A DNA stretch of 64,000 nucleotides from Siphonodentalium dalli (taxonomy: Eukaryota > Mollusca > Scaphopoda > Gadilida > Siphonodentaliidae), in NCBI GenBank assembly GCA_032622095.1, contig CP136069.1, positions 170,242,394 to 170,306,393 of the forward strand, written 5' to 3'. The notes under the pieces are model-generated. The model saw only the letters and a list, made by a program, of their open reading frames with translations. It made no database searches and was not told the origin of the DNA. Below are positions 12,050 through 24,100 of this stretch, piece after piece (within the stretch, counting starts at the first letter, position 1; every line of letters starts with the position of its first letter). The translations under genes were made by a program, and so were the position numbers.

Positions 12050-12714
12050 GTAATATGATTTTGGATTCAAGCTAAGTAACATACCATTATACTTTCTTGA
12101 TACACAGCTGAGCTACGTGTATAATATGCACACAATGTTATTTAGGCACCTATAAAGGTATAATCATACTCAGGAATAACCAAGCAGTGAGCAAAGTACA
12201 AACACATGGCATATGATCCATATTATTAAACAATGGTGTATATCTTCTTGGCCTCAATTGCAACAGCACAATTATTACAAATCCGGATTTCAAGTATACC
12301 AACACCGGTGAATAAAACGCTAACAGAACTGAAGATTGGGTACCGGTCTATTATTCGTCTATAAAGTTAAAATCATGTCGCTTATTCCTGTTGTTAAAAA
12401 GCGAAATATCTGACCCCGAAATGACAGTTTGTCTTGGTGAGAACGCTAACACGATAGAGTTCTCCCTCTTGATACGGCTCGAACGTTTCCGCGAGATCGC
12501 CTGATGTTCAGTGATCGATCTGTTCTAAAATACAAAACTGTCCCAAAATGTTGCTTGTATTATCCCATAAACAAATCTAAATAAAATCAACATTATCTGA
12601 ATGAAGCGTTTCTGGACAGGCGTCTTCGATTTATATCTATTATTTTATACTCCGGAATCTATATAAAACTTGCTATGAAGAGACACACACTCGTTAATGT
12701 TTTCTCCGTGTTAA

Positions 12715-13105
12715 CCCTTTATCCAACAGAAGGGCCCTGTGCCAATGCATTCTCTTATATATGCGAGTCGACCATAGGTCGCCTCGCATATATAAGAGAA
12801 TGCATTGGCTTAACACATTAAAAATTATAAAATTGTTAAAGAATGTAAGAAAAAATGGTAAAAAGTGTTAAAAAAAGATTTTTTTTAGGCCAATGCATTC
12901 TCTTATATATGCGAGGCGACCTATGGTCGACTCGCATATATAAGAGAATGCATTGGCACAGGGCTAACTGTAACTATCACAATGTGGTCAAGGAGCCGGT
13001 TCCAATGCTATCCATATTTGTATGGTTCTATTGAGACAGACCGAAGATATTTTAGGCTGTTGAAGCTTTATTTGGCCGGTTTTGGCCGGTTTGTTGGGTA
13101 AAGGG
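12715..13105. mobile_element. piggyBac-like MITE, copy 3
   Basis: TTAA flanks at 12711-12714 and 13106-13109, ends CCCTTTATCCAACA and TGTTGGGTAAAGGG. The internal arrangement matches copy 1, with the fuller CCGGTTTTGGCCGG subterminal region. The double hairpin is at 12735-12963. Confidence 0.87.
12735..12963. repeat. Double-hairpin cassette (in MITE copy 3)
   Basis: Same outer ends and hairpins as the other cassettes; the spacer is the reverse complement of that in copy 2. Confidence 0.85.
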
Positions 13106-13109
13106 TTAA

Positions 13110-14550
13110 TTGCAATGTTATGAATAACATGGGGGATTTAGCCTGTTGGGGTTCTGCTAATGTATACCGTGGGTTAGGCTAGTCTAGGTCTGTTGGTTTT
13201 CTAATCAGAGATTGAGTGTTTATCGACTAGTAGGGTGTTTGGTGAATGGCTATCCGGATATGGTCAGCTAGGGTTAGGGGAATCAATTAGGTTAATGACT
13301 AGATCTAGGATTTTGGAATATCAGTGAATACGGGAAGTTGACTACCCAGGGTGATGGTGAATTAGCTAGATGGGCCTTTGTTGGTTTGTGTTCAAGGACT
13401 TACAGATTTGGCTGCAGCTTTGCAGATGGCTGTTTACAATTTTATTGATTAAAACAAACCTGAAAAGAAAGTGGTACTATAGACAAAACAACATAATGTT
13501 TGCACATATACAGTAATTTCATAAAATACCCCATCCTATTTTAAAGAATACAAATATACCGTTATATCTGTTCTATAATACCAAGTTGTGAGATTGAACC
13601 TATGAGTCCATTCATAGAAATGTTGCTTGCCAATTACCGACTGTTAATACCGGCAGCTTTAAAAGGATTAGAATGTTTGGCCTGCATGTGTCTAAGCATT
13701 TGTAAGATCAGTTTAATATGGGAAAGCATGCTTATAACCTTGTCCGTTAAAGGAAAATTTGTAAAAGCGTTACTACGGATAGGTTCTCGTTGTTAATCTT
13801 ATTTTGGATACAGTTGTGTCTATGTCCGCGGGAACTCTCGACGTGCAAGTTAAACAAGGCAACTTTCGCTGAAATCAACATTGTGTCAATCACAAAACTG
13901 TGAATTGTATGTTACTTTACTGCCTCACAATCTCAATACACTCGTATGTCAAGACCCATGCACGTCGCAAAAATAGATAAAGCGATGTGCACATGCGCAA
14001 TTTCGAGTGGACATGCATCGAACGACTTGTTAACCCTTCTATGACTGGAGCTTCTTGAATTTTGCAATTTTAATATTGGGTTTAAATTTGAGGTGAGGAA
14101 TATGTTACAATGTATCCACCACGGCCCTGACTGGCGCCTTGTGTGCAGTATAGTGATGACAACATAAAATAACTGGTATATATAGCGCGACATTTTTCTT
14201 AACATATATTGGAATATGCTACACTTTAATATTTCCTATAGCATGTTACTACCCACATGTTGTTGATAAACTTGATTAATGTATTTTTTGTTGGAATACA
14301 TTGTTGCTCTACATTAATGTATTCCAAACCATTTCCAGCTATCCGTGTAAGTTGCTCTATAGTTGGTAGTTGTCTGAAAGTTGCCGTGAGTGGTAAATAT
14401 GATTTCTTCGAAATGCATGTGGTATACATGAAACTGGATTCAGAAAACACCAGATAAGACATATATTTTACTGTTTTTCTGTGCAGGTAGAAGTTTTATA
14501 AATCAGCAAGCTTTAACCATTCCATGTCTGAAGCTTCTTGAAATTTAGCG
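13110..14550. other. Intergenic, nothing recognised
   Basis: Between the piggyBac-like MITE copy 3 and the 3' end of the PLA2G4 gene. Short open frames here have no recognisable motifs. Confidence 0.55.
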
Positions 14551-14554
14551 AAAA

Positions 14555-14690
14555 CCCTGTGCCAGTGCATTTTCTTATATATGTGAGCCTCCCATAGGGA
14601 TCCTCGCATATAATATATAAGAGAATGCATTGGCAAAACAATATTTACCTTTACATTGCAAGTGCATTCTCTTATAAATGCGAGGCTCCC
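14555..14690. repeat. Diverged double-hairpin relic
   Basis: CCCTGTGCCAGTGCATTTTC opens a hairpin that closes near 14635; a second half-arm (GTGCATTCTCTTATAAATGC) follows at about 14660. Its core is degraded. Confidence 0.6.
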
Positions 14691-14851
14691 GATGAAAGCA
14701 TAAAGTTGGGTCAGAGATTGGTGTCTTTGGCGATGAAACTGAACTTCAAAATGACGGAGTTGCTACTCAATTTCCCTATTTGCATAACATTCTTCTATGC
14801 AAAACGAAAAAGTTATATTACTTCGCAAATGAGGATTATATTGGGTCCATG

Positions 14852-15180
14852 TTAGCTTGATTCATCTCCCTCGTCAATTGATTTTATAAAGTTGAACATC
14901 TTTTGCTCAGCCTTGTCCCCCAAACCCAATGATTTGATCTCCTTCAGCTTCACCGGGCGTCGACATCGCGATATGTGTCGCTTACGCACTCTGATTCTTT
15001 GCTTGATTTTCTCGTATATGAGATCTTTGTTTATGAGCATGTTGAATTCCGCCAGGCGAGACAATCTGTCGAATGCTTCGTTTGTGTAGGTGAAATTAAA
15101 TGTCGAATACGGCCGGTCAGGATCGTCGAATATGTCGAAGTCTCCGAAGGCTTTTTCGCTATCTGTTTTACGTTCGACAC
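14852..15180 (-). CDS. PLA2G4A: PLA2G4-like terminal exon
   Basis: Encodes [34 protein letters not shown] and EFNMLINKD, then a basic tail ([13 protein letters not shown]) and about 40 further residues to TAA. The DFDIFDDP...STFNF...AF.RL block is the hallmark cPLA2 C-terminus. Acceptor TATCCACAG, phase 1. The extra C-terminal tail ([11 protein letters not shown]...DEGDESS) goes a little beyond the usual end. Confidence 0.96.
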
Positions 15181-18100
15181 CTGTGGATAAAATGTATATG
15201 ACGCAATACTCTTATTGGATATTTTCGCCCACATGTCCTTTTTCAGCCACAACAAGTTATACATGTACACTCAATATTATTGTTGGCTCAAATTAAACAA
15301 GTCCGTTTTAATAGTCACACCTTTACTTTGACGTATCACCATGAAGTCCCTCTGGGCTGGACTATCTGTCGTATACACTTGACGTTTTGTCAAAATGACG
15401 AATCTTTGTCTGGACATAGTGGTATTGGGAAACAATGATACTCTTCCTGAGTGAACAAAGTGTCAGTGAACTTTCAGACGATCACGATTCAATCGTAGGA
15501 AGTTTTCCGTCGTGGGTACTAACCGTTAGTTGAACTGCGCATGCTCACGATCGTGATTATAAAACGAATATCAAGCACTGTTTTATTTCAGCTGCGAAAT
15601 CGTGGTGTATCCTTGGCTACCTCCACTTGCGACGGAACCGCAATCGTAAAAAATGTAATGTACGTAAAAACGTAGTCGAATAGTTCGTAGGGTATAATAT
15701 TCACGTGGTTAACCATGGCGTACGCTATCCTCATATGCGACGACATCGTAATCGTGTGAACAGACCATCCACGATTTTGTCGGGACCGATTCCTCCACTT
15801 ACGATTGAAACGTGGTTGTCTGATCGTTCGCTTAGACAGACTCCAGTCACAAAGTGCATGTACTTAAATACTAGTTTACTGTACCAGTACATATGATCAT
15901 AAAGCAAAATTTGGCGATTTCAGATATGTTGACACCAGGCTCCGATCTGCCCGCAATTTTCAATCCGTATATTACAAACTATTTTGTAATATGCTGCGGC
16001 CGATATTTGAATATTGTAATACGGCCTGGAATCCTCAGCTCAATTACCAGTGTTTTTCTTTGGAAAGAATACAACACAGAGCAACAAAAACGGTCCCCCA
16101 ACTGAAAAATCTCGAATAGAGAGAGAGAGAGCGGTTAATAAAGTTGAATATTATGTCTGTTAAATTTAGAAAATTAAGAGGATACCTCCTCGAGACATAT
16201 ACATATATGGAAAACTTGTACAATCTAAACACGGAACCGTTCTTTTGTAATGCATAATATAAATCAACACGCCGACATAGCAAGAAACTGCAGTTGTGTC
16301 ATTCCAAAAAAAAAGACATTGGTAAATATTTTTTTTTGCAGCGCGTTGTGATAAATTGGAACAATCTACCAGACTTTATTGTAGAGGCAAAATCGCTAAA
16401 AGACTTTAAAACAATGATTGATTCAAATTTCTATAACCTGAAATACCAGTACGATAGCTGATTCACAATTATTTATGTTAATTGTTTCAAATACTTACAT
16501 TGTAAACTATATGTATCGGAATCAAAAGTCGGTGACTTGTTTCTATTAAATGATGATGATAATACTCCACTGCACGCAGATGCGCTCAGAAATCAAACTT
16601 GCCCCGATATACATGTACGAATCAGGTTACCATACATGTGCCTGCATATACGTGGGTCGTAATAATAAATTCGTTCGCCTCGGGATTCGAACCAGGTTCA
16701 CCTTCGCTGGACGGCTTATGTTAACTTAGTGAGCCCTGACATAACCAACTGAGCCACCAATAGCCTCTCGGAATATGATGGCACAAGATGTTATTTGGAA
16801 ATATATGTACCTGGTGCCTTTTCCTCACGGAATCCGATGTTCATTAACGGAAAGTGCATCACTATGGGACAACTGTGGTCTTTCTCGTCCTCGAAGACAT
16901 AACATTCTTTTAGTCCTTCTCGGTCGACCACTGTCACATCTATTTCTGGGAATGGGATATGATTTAGACGCGCCCACTTCTCGGCCAATTTCAATTCCTG
17001 AAAATAAAATATTAACATTCATTGACTGAGCGAAAAAATATAAGCAATTGATTACAGAGATGCATGTGTGTGGATGAAAGAATGCATTGAAATGGCAACA
17101 AAGACAAACCAGTCTGATCGTTATTTTGTTGTTATATTGTACAACATTATCACCCAACTTTGGTCAAAAGATTCAACAGTTGGAAATTTCATGCTTGACA
17201 CCACATAAGTTGGAAATATCGCTATCGTTTACCCTCAATTTGTTTTTTTAAAATGGTGATTTGAAAAATTCCCACAATTCTTTAGAAAAAATAGCGATTC
17301 CTGGGGCCCGTGACATGACGTCATTTTATCCTATTTAAATGATGTTATAGAAACAAAACAGCAAATTGTCAATTTATATGTTTTGTTATACAAATAACTT
17401 ATAATGTTCACAACACATTAATAAATAGTGAATATGTAAACATATGACTAGATAGTGAATATGTAAACGTATGTATAGTTATTCATTACACCGTGGCGTC
17501 ATGAAGTCAAGCGTCACAACCCGGAAAACGTCTCGTGTGATTTCCACCGTAAAACTCACGTCGGCGCCCTCAGATTAACTCTAGATTTTGTCGAACTAAA
17601 AAGCGTTCAGTACATTATCCAACATTTCCAAAGAAGGGTAATGCTTGAAGACAAGTGTACACATATAATCAAGCGACTGCATGGCAGGGCTGGCGGAAAA
17701 TCCAGGAGGGCTATTAATTACTTTATTATTAAAGAATTTTAAATTTAATGAAATCAATGTGCACTCCTTGCTATAAAATAAAAGGATGGTTATTGTTTGT
17801 AGACATGTTGAAAATCACAAATGGCACAATATTAACACGAAACAGGGTCTACTCAATGCCTGATACAGGTTCCTCTTGGTCAATTGGTTCAAGTTGTGAA
17901 TCATTATCAGAGTCTGAGCTGGAATAGTGCTCAGTATCACTGTCCATATGCCAGTCTAAATCAGAATCGGAATCACTATCCAATTCACTTCTGAAGGATA
18001 GAAACTGCTGGTCGCAGACACAGACGAATTGGCTGATACTAGTAACTTTTGTTTCTTACGGATACGGTAACGACCACGTGCCCGTGAATGAATATTGTAG

Positions 18101-21100
18101 CCCGTTTCATCAAAGCCAGTCATTATAGACTTCCTCTTTGATGAAACGAACTTCTCTACAGCTTTGATACTGTTCCTCTCGCGTTCAGACCAAGCGAAGT
18201 CGTTCCCTCTGATCAGTAGGAGATCATCCATTATACTATGGTGCAAAAAAGTCCCCGGTCTGTCAGCATACCAGTAAGAATGCAGCTGAATGCTGAAGCC
18301 ACGCTCCACATGCAGTGCAGGTGCTCATACTGTACCAATACATAGCAAGAGTTTTAATGACGGCACATACGCATGGGAGTTAAGCTTTCTTGTGGAGCAA
18401 ATTTTTTCCCCATAGTGTTCTGACTTTTAAGCCCACGTAATTGTGTTTAACAGTGATTCCTAGATCTTTCCATTCCTTCGCCAAACGAGTTTTATCAAAC
18501 GACGTGCTTTCAGAAAGGGTAATAATAAAATGGTCTGAAACAGCCATAAGGGCTTCGACTTCCCGTTTTGAATTAATCCAATTCGCAGGGTCGGTCAAGA
18601 TGATCATATGTCCGTGCAACGTGGTCAATGTTTCCATCTCACTAGCATCAGATGTTGCAGGTAGAAGCTAGCTATTTAATCTATCTTTCAGACAGTTTAT
18701 CAAGTCAGAAATAACACGCCGGGATTTCATCGAGTTTATCCTGCTCATGTCGGCAGCACAGGATACATTGGCAACATTGTTATATTCCAGGTTGGTATAA
18801 TCTCCATTGTGCATTTTACGACGTGTGTCCAGATTTAGGTACCTTACTAAAGAAAATGTTGTCCGCATTCAGCTCCATTCCAGCTTGCGATATTAATTCT
18901 TTTACTTCTAGTGTTGTTTCTGCCAGTGTTTCAAGATGAAGAATAGTCTTCTCAATTAATGGTTTGACGTCACATATATAGCAGTAGTTCTTCCGATCGA
19001 AATACTTCGAGAGTAATGACAACTCATCGACGAAACCGCGATATATGATGCACGTAACTAAGAATTCTATATTTTGAAGCCTCACTCTAAACCCGTTCAG
19101 TTTTGCATTTACTTTTGAAAATTGTTGATTGGCGATTGAGTTCTCGACAGTTTGTAACAGAACAGTCCAGTTCTTCAATATGTGATCAATCGCACGATAA
19201 TGATGGGATATGAATCGTGTTCCTTTGATCTTTGAGAAATTGTAAACTTGACAATCAAGTACCTGCGCAGAACTTCGGAACGGAGCTTTGAATTTGCCGC
19301 TTTGTTTCGCGAAATTCTATAGCGACTCCATAAATTAGGTGACATTGCTCAATGACTTTTCTTTGGAAAAAAACTGTCTTTTGTCGCTAATTCTGTTCTG
19401 TGTGAATCACAATTTAAGGATAACATCCACACCCTCGAATCATTTATGAGGTGAATTAGAAGGCCATTGAATCGACATGTGTTGACCAGCTTATATCTGG
19501 TCTATATCTTGAAGGGCAACAATATAGTACATCGGGACACCATACGTGCGATCACCAGTTCCTTTTCTCTCCCAGTTTTACGTGCTTGTGATCCATCGCT
19601 AAGTATAGACAATGCTGTTTTAGACAATAGTATTGTTTTTTATTTTCTGGCTGATGATCTTCGCTATGGTCGCCACAAATTCTCGCGCCGATGTGTGGCT
19701 GTCCACACATTTGATCAATCTCGTTCCAGTGGCGTGTTGTGCTCGAACAAAAAGTACGAAAACAAGTGAGTGGTTGACCGTCTGCAGCAAGTATGTACGC
19801 ATCGGTAATGAGATTATTGTATGCTTCTTTTGAAGCACTTAACAACGAACTCCGGATATTTTGAAGCCCATGTCGTGGCGAGGCTGCTGAAATATTAGAC
19901 GATGTCGATGGTGCCACATCATCGCCCTGGCTGTCAGGGACAAACTCACTCCTCTGTTCACAAACATTCGACTTGTTATAGTCTAATGCAAATCCATGCG
20001 ATTTCGATTCAAGCATAGGAGCATCACCTCCAAGAACTGATCAAAGGGAGATGAACGTTATTTCAATATCAGAGTGTCGAAACTTAGAAATATAATTGAG
20101 CTACACTCTTAAAAATATAGCTACTATATAGTACCTATATAGGTACTATCCTTGCCACCGGGTTAGTGCCTAATTTTAGGTATTATATAGTACCTATATG
20201 ATATAGCTACTATAACGTACCTAATTAGGTATTATATAGTGCCTAACTTTGGGTACTATATAGTACCTATATGATATAGCTACTATAAAGTACCTAATTA
20301 GATATTATATGGTACCTAATTAGCTACTATATAGTAGCTATACAGCAATTAGGTATTATATAGTCCCTAACTTTAGGTAATATATAGCTTGCTTTATTCA
20401 ATATTTTATAACGGAGGTCTGATAAACTCATCTTCACCGACTCATCCACATTTGAAGACCTCTGATTGTTCATCTCTGCTAAGAGCTGAAAAGAAGAATT
20501 TAAAAAGTTAAATAAAGTTCAATAAATTTTTTAATTCAAGTGTCAATGTTCTGGAACTCAACTTTGTGGAATGAGAACATAATAATTCGCTGGTTAATTT
20601 GAAAACAAAATTAACAAGAGGTTGGATTATTATTGAAGTAATGGTGACGGTGTGTGTGTATTTATCATTTGATTTTGATATAATGATAATATTTCCAACA
20701 AATGTTGTGCTAATACTAACCTCTAAATGCCGATTTTAATTCAGACAATCCCGCGTCGTCCAGCCATTTCCCAACAGCATCTTCCGTCCAAAGTTCAACA
20801 GAGTCATTGGAAGCGTCCACCTTTATTTGTCTTAATTCTTCGATTAAAAATGGCTGCTTGAAATATTAGAAACGCCGCCTGCGAATATGCTCTCTGGCGG
20901 GAGCGTCTGTCAAATAACAGGGGGCGTAATTTGGTTTATCCTAAATGCGATATCAGTTCCACGCTATAGGCACTATTTACGACATAGCTACTATATCACC
21001 CCAGTAACATACACAGCTAGGCACTATAGCTACAATATGCACTATATAGTAGCTATAAGGATCCCGATTTTTGTGAGTGTAGAGTTAAATCTAGATCATT

Positions 21101-24100
21101 CCGTTTACTTGAGTTACGACTTTCGTGAAACATGAATTTCGTTTCAAGAGCAGATATATCGAAATCCGCTAAAAAATGTAGACCAGTCAACTACTTTTGA
21201 TAAGCACCAAAATTCCGTACGCAGCTTTAAGCTGCATTTCTTGTTATAATTTGGGTCAAAATTTTGATCTGAAATGGCTATCAGTTGGAAACCTTAGATG
21301 GGAGTTAGGTTGAACATTTCCAATTTAATTTTGTCAGGTATTAAATTTACAACTGATGGAAATGTTGGGGTGAGACACCCCCACCTCCCTGCCCCTGACA
21401 TGATCGTATGACTTTGTTGAAGCTATCGCGACATAATCACGAGGTTATCAATCGGCAACACCCAAGTGTAACTCCTGGAATACAATCAGGACATGACTGC
21501 TGGCCGAACCAGCAGAGATGTTCATGGACCATATTTGGTCAAAATCAGATGTTGTTTTTGGTAAAGATATCGCACTCTAGTGTCACACATAGAATGACAT
21601 GCGATAGCCATTCCCAACACTATACTATATATACATACATGTAGGTCGTGTTTACATACCTTGAATGGAGGCGTGGTATCCGAGGGCCGGGCGCTAAAGT
21701 CGAACGATAAAATTATGTCAACCATCCTCTGAGGCCGTAGGAGCAGAGGGTATGGTGAGTTGAACGTCAGACCACCGTCAACCACATAGAGCTTCTTCAC
21801 ATGGGTTGGATACTCCTCAAAAATCCCATCAAACGTATCTGAAAGCAATGTTGGCAGAATGAAACGTATATTCCAGAACTTAACCATTCAATGACTTGAG
21901 TTTCCTGAAATTTTCCGATAACCATGCGGCATAGGGAGATTCGCATATATAATAAAATAGACTTTAATGCTGCACCAGCATAACTCCTGTCATGATTAGT
22001 GTCTCATCGGGTCTGATAACATCAAACTATGTGGACACTACGTTTTCTATACCAGAAAGTAACAAGATCGAGGAACCCATTCATGGAAGGTTTTCGCTGA
22101 CAGATGTCTAATACCAATAATTTTTGTTGTATCTGAGATCAAACATAGAATACCATGATTGATTGCATGAGTGATTATTTGCAAATATTTGCAGACTAAC
22201 TTAACGCAAATTATAGTTGTACAATCGCTTTTGAAATTAGACAATCACCGCTCCCCGATGGTTTGCATGGCACATTTGTCAACATGTGAACGTATAGCCT
22301 TACTCACCTCTGTAAGAATCGGTCGATCTTTTCCTCTGCGTTTCGAATGGAGATATGGCATACTCCCGGGTAAGAGAGAGCTGTCTCATAAAGTTATGAA
22401 TAATCGCTGCCCTCCCTTCTATCGTTCCTAATATAGAACTGCTGTCGAAAAGTGACTCTAGCGTTTTGGTCCAAAATGTCTTGTCACACGATTTCCTGGA
22501 AAAACTGCGTTTCTTATCTGTTTGGTTTTCCTTAGATTTGATTGTTAGTCTGCGCATCGATTCTTTACCGAATTTGTCGCGTTTCGGTTTTATAGTCTGC
22601 GCCAGTTCACTGACGTCGTCTTCACTCTCGTCGCTCTCCTCGTCGACCTGCATTCCCAGTTCTTTCTCCAGTTCCTGTGCTAAAATTTAATTAACACTTT
22701 GATATTGGGAGATGCGCTGCTGCAGCATTACAAATCATGCGGCAGTGCATTATTTTAAGAGAATGTACTTGCTTACAAGGTCAAGTTAAATATTGTTAGG
22801 CCAGTGTATTCTCACATAGTTTCGCAGGGGTTGGGAGGATTAAACTAGCCATGGCTAAGTGATCCTGCTGTTTTTTGGTGTTGGTGGGTCCTTCTGAATT
22901 AGTGGGGCAAAAATTATGATGTTAATAAAGCAGGGAAATAGAGCAAATGCTAGTGTCTGCATGAAACATGCAAGCGCATATATTATACAACTATTTTAAC
23001 AATACTGCGCTTGTTGTTGCAAAACATTGCCAACTTGATTATGGTCACTTTGCAACAATAAACGCAGATATTATCAATCAATGCTGCTTCAAATCCCGAC
23101 ATGAGCGAGATTCCGGACCGAATTGCACAACATATCCTGGGGGGTTCATCTTATACATAACAATTCATATAGGATCATATTGGACTTATTTGATTATGAA
23201 ATAAGCTCATAGTTGACTTATACCCGTTGTGATTATTATTATTGCTGAATGGCGCGGGCCACAGTGAAACCACATGGTAAAGAGCGAACATATGGTAAAT
23301 CATGAGTTGGTTTATTCGTGTTAATTTAAGCCAACTATGAACTTATAATAAGTCAATATGAGACCGTAATGACAATAAAATGACACTCAGTTCAGTTCGT
23401 TATGGACTCAACATGAGGCGATTCTAACTATCAGCCTAAACAATTATATAGAGAGTAATCAATTGGTTCCGAGAATTACGTTACATAATTCTCGAGAGGC
23501 AAGAGACTTCTGTAAGAGTTTCCTACCTAACCGTCTCTCGCCTCGAGTGAATTATTTAACACAATTCTCGGAACTAATTACACTATTTATTATACTTCTG
23601 CATCAATTTGGTTCGCCCGATGTGGAGAAAGATCAACCATAGAAAATTCAGTCTAGATCAGTAAGCGACGTAATGTCAATGACGTCACGAGAAATGACAT
23701 AATTCACTAGTGACATTACCATTTTTAATTAATGGCGTTTTCAATGAAAATCGCGCATAGGGGTGTAATATATGTCCATACCGTGACCATTTTCGCGAGA
23801 ACAGTCTGATTTGCAAGTTATGGTTGAATTGACGGAAACTCGAAATGTGCGTAGCGATTTCGGTATGAAACAGATGAAAAACTGAACACCGTGAATGGAC
23901 CACAAGCCTCTGAGGAAAAAAACTAACATACCAATATAGACTATAACATAACCCCCCCCCCCATGCAGGGGCCTGTGACATTGTCGCCAAACAGAGAAAA
24001 CAAATCTGAAAATAGCATTGAACAACAAGCTATCAGGGTGGATGGCTACGGGGAGGCGGGTGGAAGTGTATTTGAGACACTTCATTGTTATGGTATAACC

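Noticed and set aside
13602-13796. 64-codon hydrophobic open frame
   Set aside because: No homology recognised, no splice or regulatory context; length compatible with chance.
16680-16763. Functional tRNA gene on the minus strand
   Set aside because: A and B boxes are perfect but the acceptor stem does not pair and the spacing is long; better explained as a SINE head.
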